Both the position numbers and the translations under genes were made by a program. Shown here piece by piece: positions 17,528 through 27,690 of a DNA stretch of 64,000 bases. Source of the DNA: Acinetobacter pullicarnis (GTDB lineage: Bacteria; Pseudomonadota; Gammaproteobacteria; Pseudomonadales; Moraxellaceae); contig NZ_VCMZ01000001.1 of the NCBI RefSeq assembly GCF_006352475.1, positions 2,914,001-2,978,000 of the forward strand, written 5' to 3'. Numbering within the stretch: position 1 is the stretch's first letter; every line of letters begins with the position of its first letter. Below the pieces are notes generated by a model. The model was not told the origin of the DNA, searched no databases, and saw only the letters and a list, made by a program, of their open reading frames with translations.

Positions 17528-17639
17528 AACCATTTGCCGAGGCGTTGCAATTTTAAAACAGTACGTTGATGCTGACTGGCTTTATTCACCCCCACTTTAC
17601 TTGCAGAATGACTGTAACGGCTTTATTTAGAGATAAGAC

Positions 17640-18416
17640 ATGCAATTACAAACACTTCCGGGATTATTCATTTCCCATGGCTCCCCAATGTTGGCGATTA
17701 ACCCAGAACAAGTGGGTCCAGCTTTGGAACGTCTTAGCTTGAACTTGCCACAACCTAAAGCGATTGTGGTGATGTCAGCACACTGGGAAAGTGATGCACT
17801 TGAAGTCAGTACAGCTGCGCGTCCAGAAACTTGGCACGATTTCAGAGGTTTCCCACAAGAACTCTATGAAATTCGTTACCCTGCCCCTGGACAGCCAGAA
17901 CTTGCCGAACAAATCTTGCGTATGTTTGCTGATGCTCAACTTAGCGCACATGCAAACAGCACTCGCCCGCGTGACCACGGAGTTTGGACCCCTTTGGTAC
18001 ATATGTACCCAACGGCTGAAATACCCGTAATTGAAATTTCCATTCCACGTCACAGTACAGCACAATCCCTGTATGCCATTGGCCAATGCCTCGCAACATT
18101 ACGCCAGCAACAAATATTAATCATTGGCTCAGGTAGTATTACCCATAACTTAAGTGAATTGAGCTGGAATGCAGATCAAGCAGTCGTACCCATCTGGGCA
18201 TCTACTTTTAGAAATACAGTGGTAAGCAAATTAAATAACAGTCAATTTGATGATGTTCTCGATTTCAATACATTGCCCTATCTCAATAAAAATCATCCAA
18301 GTTTAGAGCATCTTGCGCCCTTATTTTTTGCAATGGGAACAGGCCCGCGCTTTAGTATTGTGCACAGTAGTTTTTCAATGGGATCATTGGGTATGGATAT
18401 TTATCGCTTTGACTAA
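17640..18416 (+). CDS. DODA-type extradiol dioxygenase (YgiD-like)
   Basis: Member of the class III extradiol ring-cleavage dioxygenase family (LigB/4,5-DOPA dioxygenase), cytosolic, 258 residues. Candidate metal ligands are His in LFISHGSP near residue 13, His in MSAHWES near 51 and His in RDHGVWTPL; GSGSITHNL near 164-172 is the fourth conserved block. E. coli YgiD, of the same length class, cleaves DOPA in vitro and binds zinc, and its in vivo role is unclear. The gene begins 112 bp after rlmH and seems to stand alone. Family assignment is firm, substrate is not. Confidence 0.88.
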   Translation: MQLQTLPGLFISHGSPMLAINPEQVGPALERLSLNLPQPKAIVVMSAHWESDALEVSTAARPETWHDFRGFPQELYEIRYPAPGQPELAEQILRMFADAQLSAHANSTRPRDHGVWTPLVHMYPTAEIPVIEISIPRHSTAQSLYAIGQCLATLRQQQILIIGSGSITHNLSELSWNADQAVVPIWASTFRNTVVSKLNNSQFDDVLDFNTLPYLNKNHPSLEHLAPLFFAMGTGPRFSIVHSSFSMGSLGMDIYRFD

Positions 18417-18549
18417 CCTAAAATGCTGTAAATGTACAATATTTTTTCAATTCAAATACATTTAAACACTAAAGTAATTCAGTTTCGACATATTCTCAAG
18501 CAGACAATCGACTAAGATAGATTTAGTTTAAATGGGGTATATATTTGAA

Positions 18550-19320
18550 ATGAAAATGAAATTCTTAGCAATTGCACTTCTTCCTTTTGCTTTAGCAGCA
18601 TGTCAATCAAGCGATGTTCAAATGGTGAAGGATACCGTGGTTAATGTAATCCAACAGCAAAATGCAGATCAAGTGTTGACAGACTACCAATGGTCTTATC
18701 AGCCTGCAGAGACTCAAACCCCAATCGTCTTGACCTTTGCTAAGCAAGATCAACGATTAAGCATTGCAACGGGTTGTAACACTCAAGGCACCACCTGGAA
18801 CCTCGATAAAGGTCAACTTGTGACTGGAAACTTGATGTCAACTATGAAGGCTTGTAGCCCAGAGTTGATGAACCAAGAAAAACTTTCAAGCTCAATTTTC
18901 GAAAAACGTAATATCGCGTTTAGCCTCAATACCACCGAAGCAGAAAATCCGACTTTAACGGTATCGAATGCCAAAGGTGAAAAATTTGTATTTCAAGGTA
19001 AAATGACACCTGAAGCACAATACCAAACACAAGCTGAAATCATTTTCTTAGAAATTGCACCAGAAACAAAACCATGTACAGGTGTTGCACCACAAACCTG
19101 TTTACAGGTTCGTGAAGTTAAATATGATGAAAAGGGTCTAAAAACTCAGGTTGATAAAGACTGGACTTATTTCTACTCAGGCATTGAAGGTTATAACCAT
19201 GTGCCAAAACAGCGTCAAATTGTTCGAGTGAAACGCTATGAAATTAAAAACCCAGCAGCAGATCAATCTAAATATGCCTATGTACAAGATATGATTGTTG
19301 AAAGTGAAATTGTAAAATAA
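18550..19320 (+). CDS. Lipoprotein with META and DUF4377 domains
   Basis: Predicted lipoprotein: hydrophobic signal KFLAIALLPFALAA followed by the lipidated Cys (LAAC). The mature part has a META-type domain at about residues 35-145 (GCNTQGTTW and MSTMKACSPELMNQEK are typical of heat-shock HslJ-like folds) and a DUF4377 domain at about 150-255 (PCTGVAPQTCLQVRE, FYSGIEGYNHVPKQRQIVRVKRYEI, VQDMIVESE). Such proteins are common envelope proteins of Acinetobacter; function is unknown, perhaps stress-related. Possible starts are ATGs at 18532, 18550 and 18556; I use 18550, which gives an ordinary signal peptide. A bidirectional terminator follows. Confidence 0.85.
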   Translation: MKMKFLAIALLPFALAACQSSDVQMVKDTVVNVIQQQNADQVLTDYQWSYQPAETQTPIVLTFAKQDQRLSIATGCNTQGTTWNLDKGQLVTGNLMSTMKACSPELMNQEKLSSSIFEKRNIAFSLNTTEAENPTLTVSNAKGEKFVFQGKMTPEAQYQTQAEIIFLEIAPETKPCTGVAPQTCLQVREVKYDEKGLKTQVDKDWTYFYSGIEGYNHVPKQRQIVRVKRYEIKNPAADQSKYAYVQDMIVESEIVK

Positions 19321-19342
19321 GCATGTTCAAATAAAGATTAAT

Positions 19343-19372
19343 AAAAAACCGATGCAAATGCATCGGTTTTTT
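19343..19372. terminator. Bidirectional terminator between DUF4377 lipoprotein gene and gdhA
   Basis: Perfect stem AAAAAACCGATGC-AAAT-GCATCGGTTTTTT serving both convergent genes. Confidence 0.92.
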
Positions 19373-19397
19373 AGTGCGTTTAGTTTTACGAAAAAAC

Positions 19398-20780
19398 TTA
19401 GTAAACGCCTTGCGCAATCATCGCATCCGCAACTTTCACGAAACCAGCAATATTTGCACCATCAACATAATTAATTGTGCCGTCTGCTTGTGTACCAAAT
19501 TTCACACAGTTACGGTGAATTTCTTTCATGATCGCATGCAAACGCTCATCAACTTCTTCAAATGTCCAACCGAGACGAATCGCATTTTGTGACATTTCCA
19601 AGCCAGAAGTCGCAACACCACCGGCATTTGATGCTTTACCTGGTGCATACAAAATTTTAGCTTCTACAAAATTTTCAACAGCATCTAGGGTTGAAGGCAT
19701 ATTGGCACCTTCAGCAACACAGAGCACACCGTTTGCAATCAATTGCGCAGCATCATCGCCATTCAACTCATTTTGTGTTGCACATGGTAATGCGATATCA
19801 CATGGAATACTCCAAGGACGTTGCCCTTCTAGGTATTCGAATCCATGTTTAGATGCAAATTCTGAAATACGGCCACGTTGAACATTTTTCAAGTCCATTA
19901 CTTCAAGCAATAATTCATCAGTAAAGCCATCTTTCACATACACAGTTCCGTTTGAATCTGAAAGTGAAACTACTTTAGCACCTAAGAAAATTGCTTTTTC
20001 AGCAGCGAACTGTGCCACATTACCCGAACCAGAGATCGCAACAACTTTGCCATTAAAGCTTTCACTACGGGTTTTTAGCATTTCTTCAGCAAAATATACA
20101 GTACCAAAGCCAGTTGCTTCAGGGCGCGCAAGCGATCCACCAAAAGACATCCCTTTGCCTGTGAATACACATGAAGTATCGTTGCTGAGTTTTTTCATCA
20201 TCCCAGCCATATAACCAACTTCACGGCCACCGACACCAATATCGCCCGCAGGAATATCGGTGTTTGAACCTAAATGACGATAAAGCTCAAGCATTAAGGA
20301 TTGGCAGAAACGCATAATTTCGCCTTCAGATTTACCTTTAGGATTAAAATCTGATCCACCTTTACCGCCACCCATAGGCAATGTGGTTAAGGCATTTTTG
20401 AAGGTTTGTTCAAAACCCAAAAATTTCAAAATTGATAAATTAACCGAAGGATGGAAACGCATTCCACCCTTATAAGGTCCGATTGCAGAATTGTACTGGA
20501 TACGGAAAGCACGATTCACATGCGTTTGCCCTTGGTCATCGACCCATGACACTCTAAATTGAAAAGCGCGTTCAGGCTCAACGAGACGTTCAAGCAATCC
20601 ATGGTCAGCATACTCTGGATTCTTTTCAATAAACGGCCAGATACTGGTCATTACCTCTTCAACCGCTTGTAAAAACTCAGGTTGATTCGGGTCTCTTGCT
20701 TTTACGTAATTTAAAAAGTCATTTAAGCTAGTATATTTCAACGCACTATCCTCAGCAGAAGGTGACACAAAATCGGTCAT
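19398..20780 (-). CDS. gdhA: NADP-specific glutamate dehydrogenase
   Basis: Hexameric enzyme that makes glutamate from 2-oxoglutarate and ammonium with NADPH. The 460-residue product is of the short bacterial type (E. coli 447). Conserved segments are FRIQYNSAIGPYKGGMRFHP, the catalytic Lys in LPMGGGKGGSDFNPKGKS, DIPAGDIGVGGREVGYM, GKGMSFGGSLARPEATGFG and the nucleotide fold SGSGNVAQFAAEK. Arrangement and lack of an extra domain point to the anabolic enzyme; cofactor use is inferred from close similarity to NADP types. It is transcribed alone, opposite to rnfB, from a 322-bp shared upstream region. Confidence 0.95.
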   Translation of the reverse strand: MTDFVSPSAEDSALKYTSLNDFLNYVKARDPNQPEFLQAVEEVMTSIWPFIEKNPEYADHGLLERLVEPERAFQFRVSWVDDQGQTHVNRAFRIQYNSAIGPYKGGMRFHPSVNLSILKFLGFEQTFKNALTTLPMGGGKGGSDFNPKGKSEGEIMRFCQSLMLELYRHLGSNTDIPAGDIGVGGREVGYMAGMMKKLSNDTSCVFTGKGMSFGGSLARPEATGFGTVYFAEEMLKTRSESFNGKVVAISGSGNVAQFAAEKAIFLGAKVVSLSDSNGTVYVKDGFTDELLLEVMDLKNVQRGRISEFASKHGFEYLEGQRPWSIPCDIALPCATQNELNGDDAAQLIANGVLCVAEGANMPSTLDAVENFVEAKILYAPGKASNAGGVATSGLEMSQNAIRLGWTFEEVDERLHAIMKEIHRNCVKFGTQADGTINYVDGANIAGFVKVADAMIAQGVY

Positions 20781-21102
20781 GTAACATAAAAAATGATTTG
20801 TTTTGGCGAAAAGTATTAAATATCTTTTGTAAACAATCTACAACACATTTTAATATGTTTTTTCAAATAACTCGTATAATCAAGATCTTAAATTAGCATA
20901 AAAATGGTCTATTTGGTCAGTTCTGACAAATCAAAACAGTGCATAAATCAATTAATTTAGCGCAATATTATGCATTGTATTAGACATATTTCAGTGTTCA
21001 ACATCTAGAAATCTAATCTCAACAGCACTAGGCACTTTATGCTAAAATGGCGCGCTGCTTTAATTTTTTTTCCTGCTTACTGTCTCAATAGCTTTCTGAA
21101 CC
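20781..21102. other. Divergent control region between gdhA and rnfB
   Basis: No gene. Contains a short palindrome GTCAG-TT-CTGAC at 20916-20927, extended by weaker symmetry (TTGGTCAG..CTGACAAA), a possible operator for gdhA. A candidate -10 TATGCT stands at about 21040, upstream of rnfB. Confidence 0.45.
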
Positions 21103-21897
21103 ATGAATTTAAACATTACACTTATCCAGCAAGTCGATGCGCTATTGCCTCAAACCCAATGCGGTTTGTGCGGTCATCGTGACGGATGCCTGCCTTATGC
21201 AAAAGCAATGGTCGACGGTGAGACTGCCAATAAATGTGTCCCAGGTGGTCAACCGGTTGCCGATGCGCTTGCTGCATTATTAAAGCGCCCGATCTTGATG
21301 GCAGAGCCGAGTGTTTGGCCGATCCAAAGCGATGGACGACCACAGCGCATGAAAGCCATCATTCGTGAAGATGAATGTATTGGCTGCACCAAATGTATCA
21401 GTGCCTGCCCGGTCGATGCGATTATTGGCAGTGGTAAGTTAATGCACAGTATTTTAACGGATCTGTGCACGGGCTGTGAATTATGCATTCCCCCTTGTCC
21501 AGTCGATTGCATTGATTTAGTTCCAGAAGCCAAAGCTCTTCCAACGGAAGCGATGCAATTGCTTGAGCAAGAAGATCTCCGTGAACGCTACTTTGCCCAT
21601 ATCCAGCGTGAAGAAAAACTTAACGCCACCCGCAAAGGTCCAGTCGTTCGTGCTGCCATCGATGCTTCACTGTTCGCACAATTTGGTGAAAATACCCCAG
21701 AAGCCCCAGCACTAAATATACCTCTAGCAGTTGTTCCCGTCGCAGCACCGCAAGATGCACAGACCACCATTGCCTTAGCCAAGCTCCGTACTCAAATCAA
21801 AAAACTAGAAAAACAACTCTCTGTTCGCCCAGACCCCAATAAACTGCAATTGCTGCTCGACTTACAAAAACAACTCACCGAAATACAAGGAGTTTGA
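21103..21897 (+). CDS. rnfB: Orphan RnfB-like iron-sulfur protein
   Basis: 264-residue iron-sulfur protein resembling the soluble part of RnfB/RsxB. Residues 19-44 contain the [4Fe-4S] module [11 protein letters not shown], and residues about 88-145 hold two ferredoxin clusters ([16 protein letters not shown] and [16 protein letters not shown]). The N-terminal membrane helix of canonical RnfB is absent: the protein begins directly with [20 protein letters not shown]-terminal helix follows. In E. coli rnfABCDGE runs into nth; here only rnfB and nth remain, three bases apart. It probably hands electrons to a partner elsewhere, possibly serving repair of iron-sulfur clusters such as that of Nth, but this is inference. 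Confidence 0.9.
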   Translation: MNLNITLIQQVDALLPQTQCGLCGHRDGCLPYAKAMVDGETANKCVPGGQPVADALAALLKRPILMAEPSVWPIQSDGRPQRMKAIIREDECIGCTKCISACPVDAIIGSGKLMHSILTDLCTGCELCIPPCPVDCIDLVPEAKALPTEAMQLLEQEDLRERYFAHIQREEKLNATRKGPVVRAAIDASLFAQFGENTPEAPALNIPLAVVPVAAPQDAQTTIALAKLRTQIKKLEKQLSVRPDPNKLQLLLDLQKQLTEIQGV

Positions 21898-21900
21898 GTC

Positions 21901-22590
21901 ATGGCAATTAAAAATATGACCAAAAAACAAGTGCAGACTTTTTTTGAACGACTGCGCGAGCAACGTCCACATCCGACAACTGAACTGAATTTTTCTAATC
22001 CATTTGAGTTGTTGGTTGCCGTTACGCTATCGGCCCAAGCCACGGACTTGAGTGTCAATAAAGCGACAGATAAGCTATTTCCAATCGCCAATACCCCTGA
22101 AGCCATTTATGCACTCGGTGTTGATGGCTTAAAAAGCTATATCAGAACCATTGGGCTGTATAATACCAAAGCTGAAAATGTCATTAAAACCTGTAAAATT
22201 TTAATCGATAAGCATCACAGCCAAGTACCTGATAATCGTGCAGATCTAGAAGCACTGCCCGGCGTTGGTCGTAAGACTGCAAATGTCGTGTTGAATACCG
22301 CCTTTGGGCAACCTGCTATGGCCGTTGACACCCATATTTTCCGCTTGGGTAATCGTACAGGCCTTGCCATTGGTAAAAATGTACTTGAAGTTGAACATCG
22401 TTTAATGAAGGTCATTCCCAAGGAGTTTCTGCTGGACTCACATCACTGGCTGATCTTACATGGTCGCTACTGTTGTATCGCAAGAAAACCCAAATGCAAT
22501 GAATGTGTGGTGTCTGACGTTTGTCAGTGGCCTGATCGTTTTGAGTTTGGTGCTGCACGCCCAATGAAAATTGTGAAAGCTACCACGTAG
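21901..22590 (+). CDS. nth: Endonuclease III
   Basis: Base-excision repair DNA glycosylase/AP lyase for oxidised pyrimidines. The 229-residue product has FELLVAVTLSAQATD, the helix-hairpin-helix LPGVGRKTANVVL containing the catalytic Lys, the catalytic Asp in AVDTHIFR, and the C-terminal [4Fe-4S] Cys cluster CIARKPKCNECVVSDVC. It is slightly longer than E. coli Nth (211) at both ends. It begins three bases after rnfB, the only part of the usual rnf-nth operon kept here. Confidence 0.97.
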   Translation: MAIKNMTKKQVQTFFERLREQRPHPTTELNFSNPFELLVAVTLSAQATDLSVNKATDKLFPIANTPEAIYALGVDGLKSYIRTIGLYNTKAENVIKTCKILIDKHHSQVPDNRADLEALPGVGRKTANVVLNTAFGQPAMAVDTHIFRLGNRTGLAIGKNVLEVEHRLMKVIPKEFLLDSHHWLILHGRYCCIARKPKCNECVVSDVCQWPDRFEFGAARPMKIVKATT

Positions 22591-22639
22591 GTATTGCGAT
22601 CAAAGTCTTGCGTACAGCATCTGGGGAGCAAGGGCTGGC

Positions 22640-22840
22640 TTATTTATGCTTAGCTTTACGGTGTGCTTGATTATTCACCTTACTTTCTTTGGCTAGCTGC
22701 TGGCGCAATTGCTGCTGCTGAATTTTCTCTTGCAAAGCCTGTTGTTGAGCACGACGCAGCAAGCGGAAACTGATAAAAATCAAATAGCACAGCACAACTA
22801 AACTACACAGTAATACAGCAATTATGGCGATTTTTGACAA
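22640..22840 (-). CDS. Small membrane protein of unknown function
   Basis: 66-residue product with one N-terminal transmembrane helix (IAIIAVLLCSLVVLCYLIFISF) followed by a charged, Gln-rich tail (LQEKIQQQQLRQQLAKES) that is probably cytosolic. There is no ATG; the frame starts with TTG at 22840 preceded by GTGAG. It lies convergent to nth and shares a terminator region with adk further right. The alternation of a clean helix and coiled tail argues for a real gene, but I recognise no family. Confidence 0.5.
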   Translation of the reverse strand: MSKIAIIAVLLCSLVVLCYLIFISFRLLRRAQQQALQEKIQQQQLRQQLAKESKVNNQAHRKAKHK

Positions 22841-22865
22841 AAGATAATCTCACTGATCAAGTTGA

Positions 22866-22902
22866 AAAAAAAGAGCTCTAATCAATATTAGAACTCTTTT
22901 TT
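22866..22902 (-). terminator. Terminator of adk
   Basis: Hairpin AAAAGAG.TCTAAT / ATTAGA.CTCTTTT with A/T flanks on both sides, about 40 bases after the adk stop. Confidence 0.85.
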
Positions 22903-22940
22903 ATTAAAGCGAACTGCTTTATATCATAACAGCTTCGGAC

Positions 22941-23603
<663 letters not shown>

Positions 23604-23672
23604 TCATTTAAATCAATGTGTATGATACCGCTTCAAGATCAAATCAAGATTCAACCTTGTTTAAGCATCCAG

Positions 23673-25031
23673 TTATAAGAAAGCCACAAATAAATGTATT
23701 AAGCCCGCGACAAAACCAGTGACCCCGCCCAGCAAAATTAAAATCCATTCATCTTCCCGAAAAGCAGGTCTGAGCAAATTTTGGAATTCAGCTGGCGTCA
23801 ACTCGCGAATCCGATCTTTAAACATTTGAAAGATTTTCTGTGCACGGCTCGCATTAAATGCCGGGTCGCATACAGGAACCATCGTAATTTCAATTGACCG
23901 ATCAATCAAGTCCGTCTTCAGTTTTGCGTATTCTTTTAAGCCCAAAGACAATTGTAATGTGGTCCGTACTAAAGGTGTTTCCATGATCTCATTAATATGA
24001 CGTTTGATGATGCGACGTGTTTTGTCCTTTTTCGGACCATACATCATTTCAGTCATAATTGATTTCAGGGTGATCAAATCTTCAGTGACCACTTTAGCAA
24101 AAACATCAGAAACTTCTTCTTGGCGCTTCATAAACGCACCTTGGATATTATAACGACCTATACGCGGAATAACAGGCTTAACCCAAGGGAAAGTATGATT
24201 TTTTGTCAATTCAAAAAATTGGAAATAACGTACATAGTGCGGTTCTAACGGGTTAAAGACCATCCAAATCGCAATCCAGTTGGTGAGAAATCCCCAGATT
24301 GCCGCCCAAAAAGGAACAGTCCAATGCCAAGGCACCAAAAACCAAACGATCATTTGGAAGATACCGAAAATCATACCGATCAGTGCACTGATATGCCAAA
24401 TGAAATTAATCTCTTTTTGACCAACTTTCAAAAACATACGTACCATCAAACGACGGTCGCCTTCCATTTGGTTTACCACCATGTCGCGCATGTTGACCAA
24501 AGACTCAACATTAATGACCAGCTCGGTCACTAATTCTCTTAAGGTTTCCGGTAATTGCTTATGGGCTTGTGCATAAATTCGGCGTTTAATCGAATAAGGT
24601 AGATTTTCCCACAAAACCGCATTGCGCTCCATCATCACTTCATCAATCAGATGTTCAAGTTCAAAACCAACCTGTTCACCAATGATTCGTGCCATGTCAT
24701 CTGGATCCATTGCTTCCAAGAATTCATGTAATGAGCCTAATTTTGACAAGGTATTGTCTGTAATAACCCCAGAAATTCGGCCTGCTTTACGCGGAACAAT
24801 GCCTTGCCAACCAATAGGCAGTGGACCAATATGAAATCCCCAAAATTTAATTGGGTAAAACACCATTTTAAGTGCCATCCAAACATGTGCCCAGGTCACA
24901 AAAGCCGTAACCGGTATAATACTTAGCACTGCAAGGTGGTCAGGTCGTCTTAAAAAAACTTGCCACAAATCACCAAGATAACTGGGTAGACTCAAAAAGA
25001 TTTGCCACAAACCACTCAGGTATTCAAACAT
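23673..25031 (-). CDS. DUF445 family inner-membrane protein
   Basis: 452-residue predicted membrane protein of DUF445 (YjiN/YheB-like). Hydrophobic segments lie at about 36-58, 215-260 (IGMIFGIFQMIVWFLVPW and the following helix) and at the C-terminus (LLGGVTGFVAGLIHLF). GWQGIVPRKAGRISG near 74-88 and WGFLTNWIAIWMVFNPLEP are hallmarks of the family. Function is not established. It shares strand and perhaps transcript with adk. The ATG at 25031 is the only sensible start. Confidence 0.82.
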   Translation of the reverse strand: MFEYLSGLWQIFLSLPSYLGDLWQVFLRRPDHLAVLSIIPVTAFVTWAHVWMALKMVFYPIKFWGFHIGPLPIGWQGIVPRKAGRISGVITDNTLSKLGSLHEFLEAMDPDDMARIIGEQVGFELEHLIDEVMMERNAVLWENLPYSIKRRIYAQAHKQLPETLRELVTELVINVESLVNMRDMVVNQMEGDRRLMVRMFLKVGQKEINFIWHISALIGMIFGIFQMIVWFLVPWHWTVPFWAAIWGFLTNWIAIWMVFNPLEPHYVRYFQFFELTKNHTFPWVKPVIPRIGRYNIQGAFMKRQEEVSDVFAKVVTEDLITLKSIMTEMMYGPKKDKTRRIIKRHINEIMETPLVRTTLQLSLGLKEYAKLKTDLIDRSIEITMVPVCDPAFNASRAQKIFQMFKDRIRELTPAEFQNLLRPAFREDEWILILLGGVTGFVAGLIHLFVAFL

Positions 25032-25689
25032 GCATGACTCTCGTATTTATTTCTATTGGCGGTCGTATGAATTATTTAACATGACAGTTTTTAAAAACCT
25101 ACACGCACAGTATAGATGAATTGTACGTGGTTTTACTGTCCTTGCTGTTGCAATCCGCAGCGTAACTGCATTGCACTGTGCAATTCCTACACCACTTGTT
25201 ATGAGCGCACGCTGTACAACCCCAACGACTCAAATAATATTGAGTACTATAATAACCACTCAATTTATCATACACAAAAATTAAAGAACCGATCCAATCT
25301 ACATTTAAAGTAATTTTCTTGGCGAGCAATTGTGGATCTCATTAAAAGTTAAAATATTCCCAACCTTAAATTCTGTCTCAATTAAGCACACTCAAGTTAA
25401 ACATTTGATTGATTTATAACAATATAAATAACACTAAGGGAAAAATTTTTGCATTTTAAATCTGCAGTCCCTTATTATTTTTTAATCAAGCTTATGATTC
25501 CTTTTCACTGGACTTTAACAGAAATACGAATTGACTCATATACAGCAGGACACAATTTTCCTGTCTAAAATGTCAAAACGTTCCGATAAAAACCCGCCTT
25601 GCTATTAATTTTTTAGTTCTTTAAGCAATTCTAAGGTAAAATCTTTTGCTTCAACTTACTCTCACCACGTGCCGATCAAGTCGCCCAAT
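25032..25689. other. Intergenic region before mrdA with a Cys-rich open frame
   Basis: 658 bp without an assured gene. A plus-strand frame at 25116-25313 codes for 65 residues with nine cysteines (NCTWFYCPCCCNPQRNCIAL at the start), but it has no signal peptide, no ribosome binding site and no known relatives. An inverted pair TAAGGGA..TCCCTTA flanks about 25436-25474. The mrdA promoter must lie in the right part. Confidence 0.45.
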
Positions 25690-27690
25690 ATGAAGCAGCA
25701 GTTTCCTCTTAAAAACGTTCAACAAGAAAAGCGCATCTTTCGTGGACGAGTATTTTTCGCAATCGCGTTCGTTTTTTTCTGTTTAGCAATTTTGATTGCG
25801 CGGTATGCCTATTTGCAAATCGTGCATCATGAAGAGTTTAGCAATGCTTCCGATAAAAACCGTATTCGCTTACAACCGATTCCACCAGCACGTGGTTATA
25901 TTTATGACCGTAATGGTATTTTATTAGCAGATAATTACCCTGTCTTTACCGCAACCCTTAGTAAAGCAGATGTTACTGATATTGATGATACTTTAAAGCG
26001 CTTGATCCCCGTTTTAGATCTTAGTCCTGAAGATGTTGAACGTTTTAATAGCCGTGTGAAAACCGTCAAAAAAACAGAGCGAGTCACCTTAAAACTAAAT
26101 TTAACTGAAACCGATATCGCTAAATTTAGTGAAATCAAATATCAATTTCCAGGTGTTTATATTGAAACGCAAATGACGCGTTTCTATCCGCATGGTGAAT
26201 TATTTGCACACGTCATTGGCTACGTCGGCCGTATTAATGATAAAGAATTAAAAAGTATCGACAAAGATGCTTATGCAGGAACCAACCTGATTGGTAAAAT
26301 TGGGGTCGAAAAATCCTATGAAGATTTATTGCATGGCACACCTGGCTATGAATCGATTGAAGCCGATGCACACGGCAATGTCTTACGTCATTTAGGTCGC
26401 AAAGAATCCGTACGTGGTAATGATTTATTTTTATCACTCGATTACGGTCTACAAACTGTTGCCGCTGAACAACTTGCCGGACGACGTGGTGCGATTGTGG
26501 CCTTAGACCCGCGTACAGGTGAAATTTTGGCTTTGGTTTCAAGTCCAAGCTTCAACCCCAATTTGTTTGTAACTGGCATTGGGCATGACGACTATAGTGC
26601 ACTGCGTGACAACCTCGATCAGCCCTTATATAACCGTGCCTTACAAGGTTCCTACCCACCAGGCTCTACCATTAAACCAATGGAAGCTTTAGGCGGTATT
26701 CATTATGGAACTGTCGATTGGGGAACCACCATCTCCGACCCAGGTTATTTTCATTTACCAGGTGATTCACATAAATTCCGTGACTGGAAAAAAAGCGGAC
26801 ATGGCAGTGTCAACATGCATAAATCAATTACGATTTCATGTGATACCTACTTTTATATTTTGGCCTACCAAATGGGCATCGAGCGCATGAATGATTGGAT
26901 GCGCCAATTCGGTTTTGGTGCTAAAACTGGCGTCGACTTACCAAGTGAAAGTGAAGGTTTATATCCAAACCCCGAATGGAAAATGCGAACCCGTAAGAGT
27001 AAATGGCTCAGAGGTGAAACTATTTCAGTCAGTATTGGACAGGGCGCCTTTATTGCAACACCTTTACAATTGGCCTTAGCTACCGCGATTACAGCCAATC
27101 ATGGCGCACATGTTACACCACATGTATTACGCTCAACCCGTGGTGCCAAAGTCCATGAAGTGATTAATGCACCCACAGGTAAAATCAACTTTAATGGCAC
27201 AGAAGAAGACTGGATCAAAATGCGTGATGCCATGGTGGACGTGATTCAAAGCGGTACTGGCCGCGGTATTAAAACTCCGAATTATCTGATTGCGGGTAAA
27301 ACAGGAACGGCACAGGTTAAAAGTATTGCACAAGGCAAACGTTATAACGAATCGATATTGACTGATCGCCAGCTCGATCATGGTCTTTTTGTCGGTTTTG
27401 CACCTGCAGAAAATCCAGAAATCGCCATCGCTGTGATCTGGGAAAATGGTCGTCATGGTGGCTCAGCAGCCAGAATTGCCCGCCCTATTTTAGATTATTG
27501 GTTAATGCAACGTAAATCTAATCCAATGCTGCCAGCCAACCATCAAGTCAGTGGTGGATTGATGACAGCAGGTATTAAACCGGGTGAGCTTGCAGCCAGC
27601 ACAGTCGCTCAAGTTGCGAGCAATGCCGCTAGACTTAACAACACGATAAGTAATATACCGCCAGCAGAGGATGGAGAATTAAGTGAGTAA
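25690..27690 (+). CDS. mrdA: Penicillin-binding protein 2 (elongasome transpeptidase)
   Basis: Class B penicillin-binding protein that cross-links peptidoglycan in the rod-shape elongasome. The 666-residue chain has a membrane anchor (FFAIAFVFFCLAILIARYAYL, about 24-44), a dimerisation domain beginning RGYIYDRNGILLADN, and the transpeptidase domain with catalytic Ser326 and Lys329 in GSYPPGSTIKP, SCD in TISCDTYFY and KTGT in AGKTGTAQV. E. coli PBP2 has 633 residues; the C-terminal tail here is about 30 longer. I prefer the ATG at 25690 to a GTG at 25669. rodA, usually next in line, is absent, and rsmD overlaps the end instead. It is the target of beta-lactams such as mecillinam. Confidence 0.96.
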   Translation: MKQQFPLKNVQQEKRIFRGRVFFAIAFVFFCLAILIARYAYLQIVHHEEFSNASDKNRIRLQPIPPARGYIYDRNGILLADNYPVFTATLSKADVTDIDDTLKRLIPVLDLSPEDVERFNSRVKTVKKTERVTLKLNLTETDIAKFSEIKYQFPGVYIETQMTRFYPHGELFAHVIGYVGRINDKELKSIDKDAYAGTNLIGKIGVEKSYEDLLHGTPGYESIEADAHGNVLRHLGRKESVRGNDLFLSLDYGLQTVAAEQLAGRRGAIVALDPRTGEILALVSSPSFNPNLFVTGIGHDDYSALRDNLDQPLYNRALQGSYPPGSTIKPMEALGGIHYGTVDWGTTISDPGYFHLPGDSHKFRDWKKSGHGSVNMHKSITISCDTYFYILAYQMGIERMNDWMRQFGFGAKTGVDLPSESEGLYPNPEWKMRTRKSKWLRGETISVSIGQGAFIATPLQLALATAITANHGAHVTPHVLRSTRGAKVHEVINAPTGKINFNGTEEDWIKMRDAMVDVIQSGTGRGIKTPNYLIAGKTGTAQVKSIAQGKRYNESILTDRQLDHGLFVGFAPAENPEIAIAVIWENGRHGGSAARIARPILDYWLMQRKSNPMLPANHQVSGGLMTAGIKPGELAASTVAQVASNAARLNNTISNIPPAEDGELSE

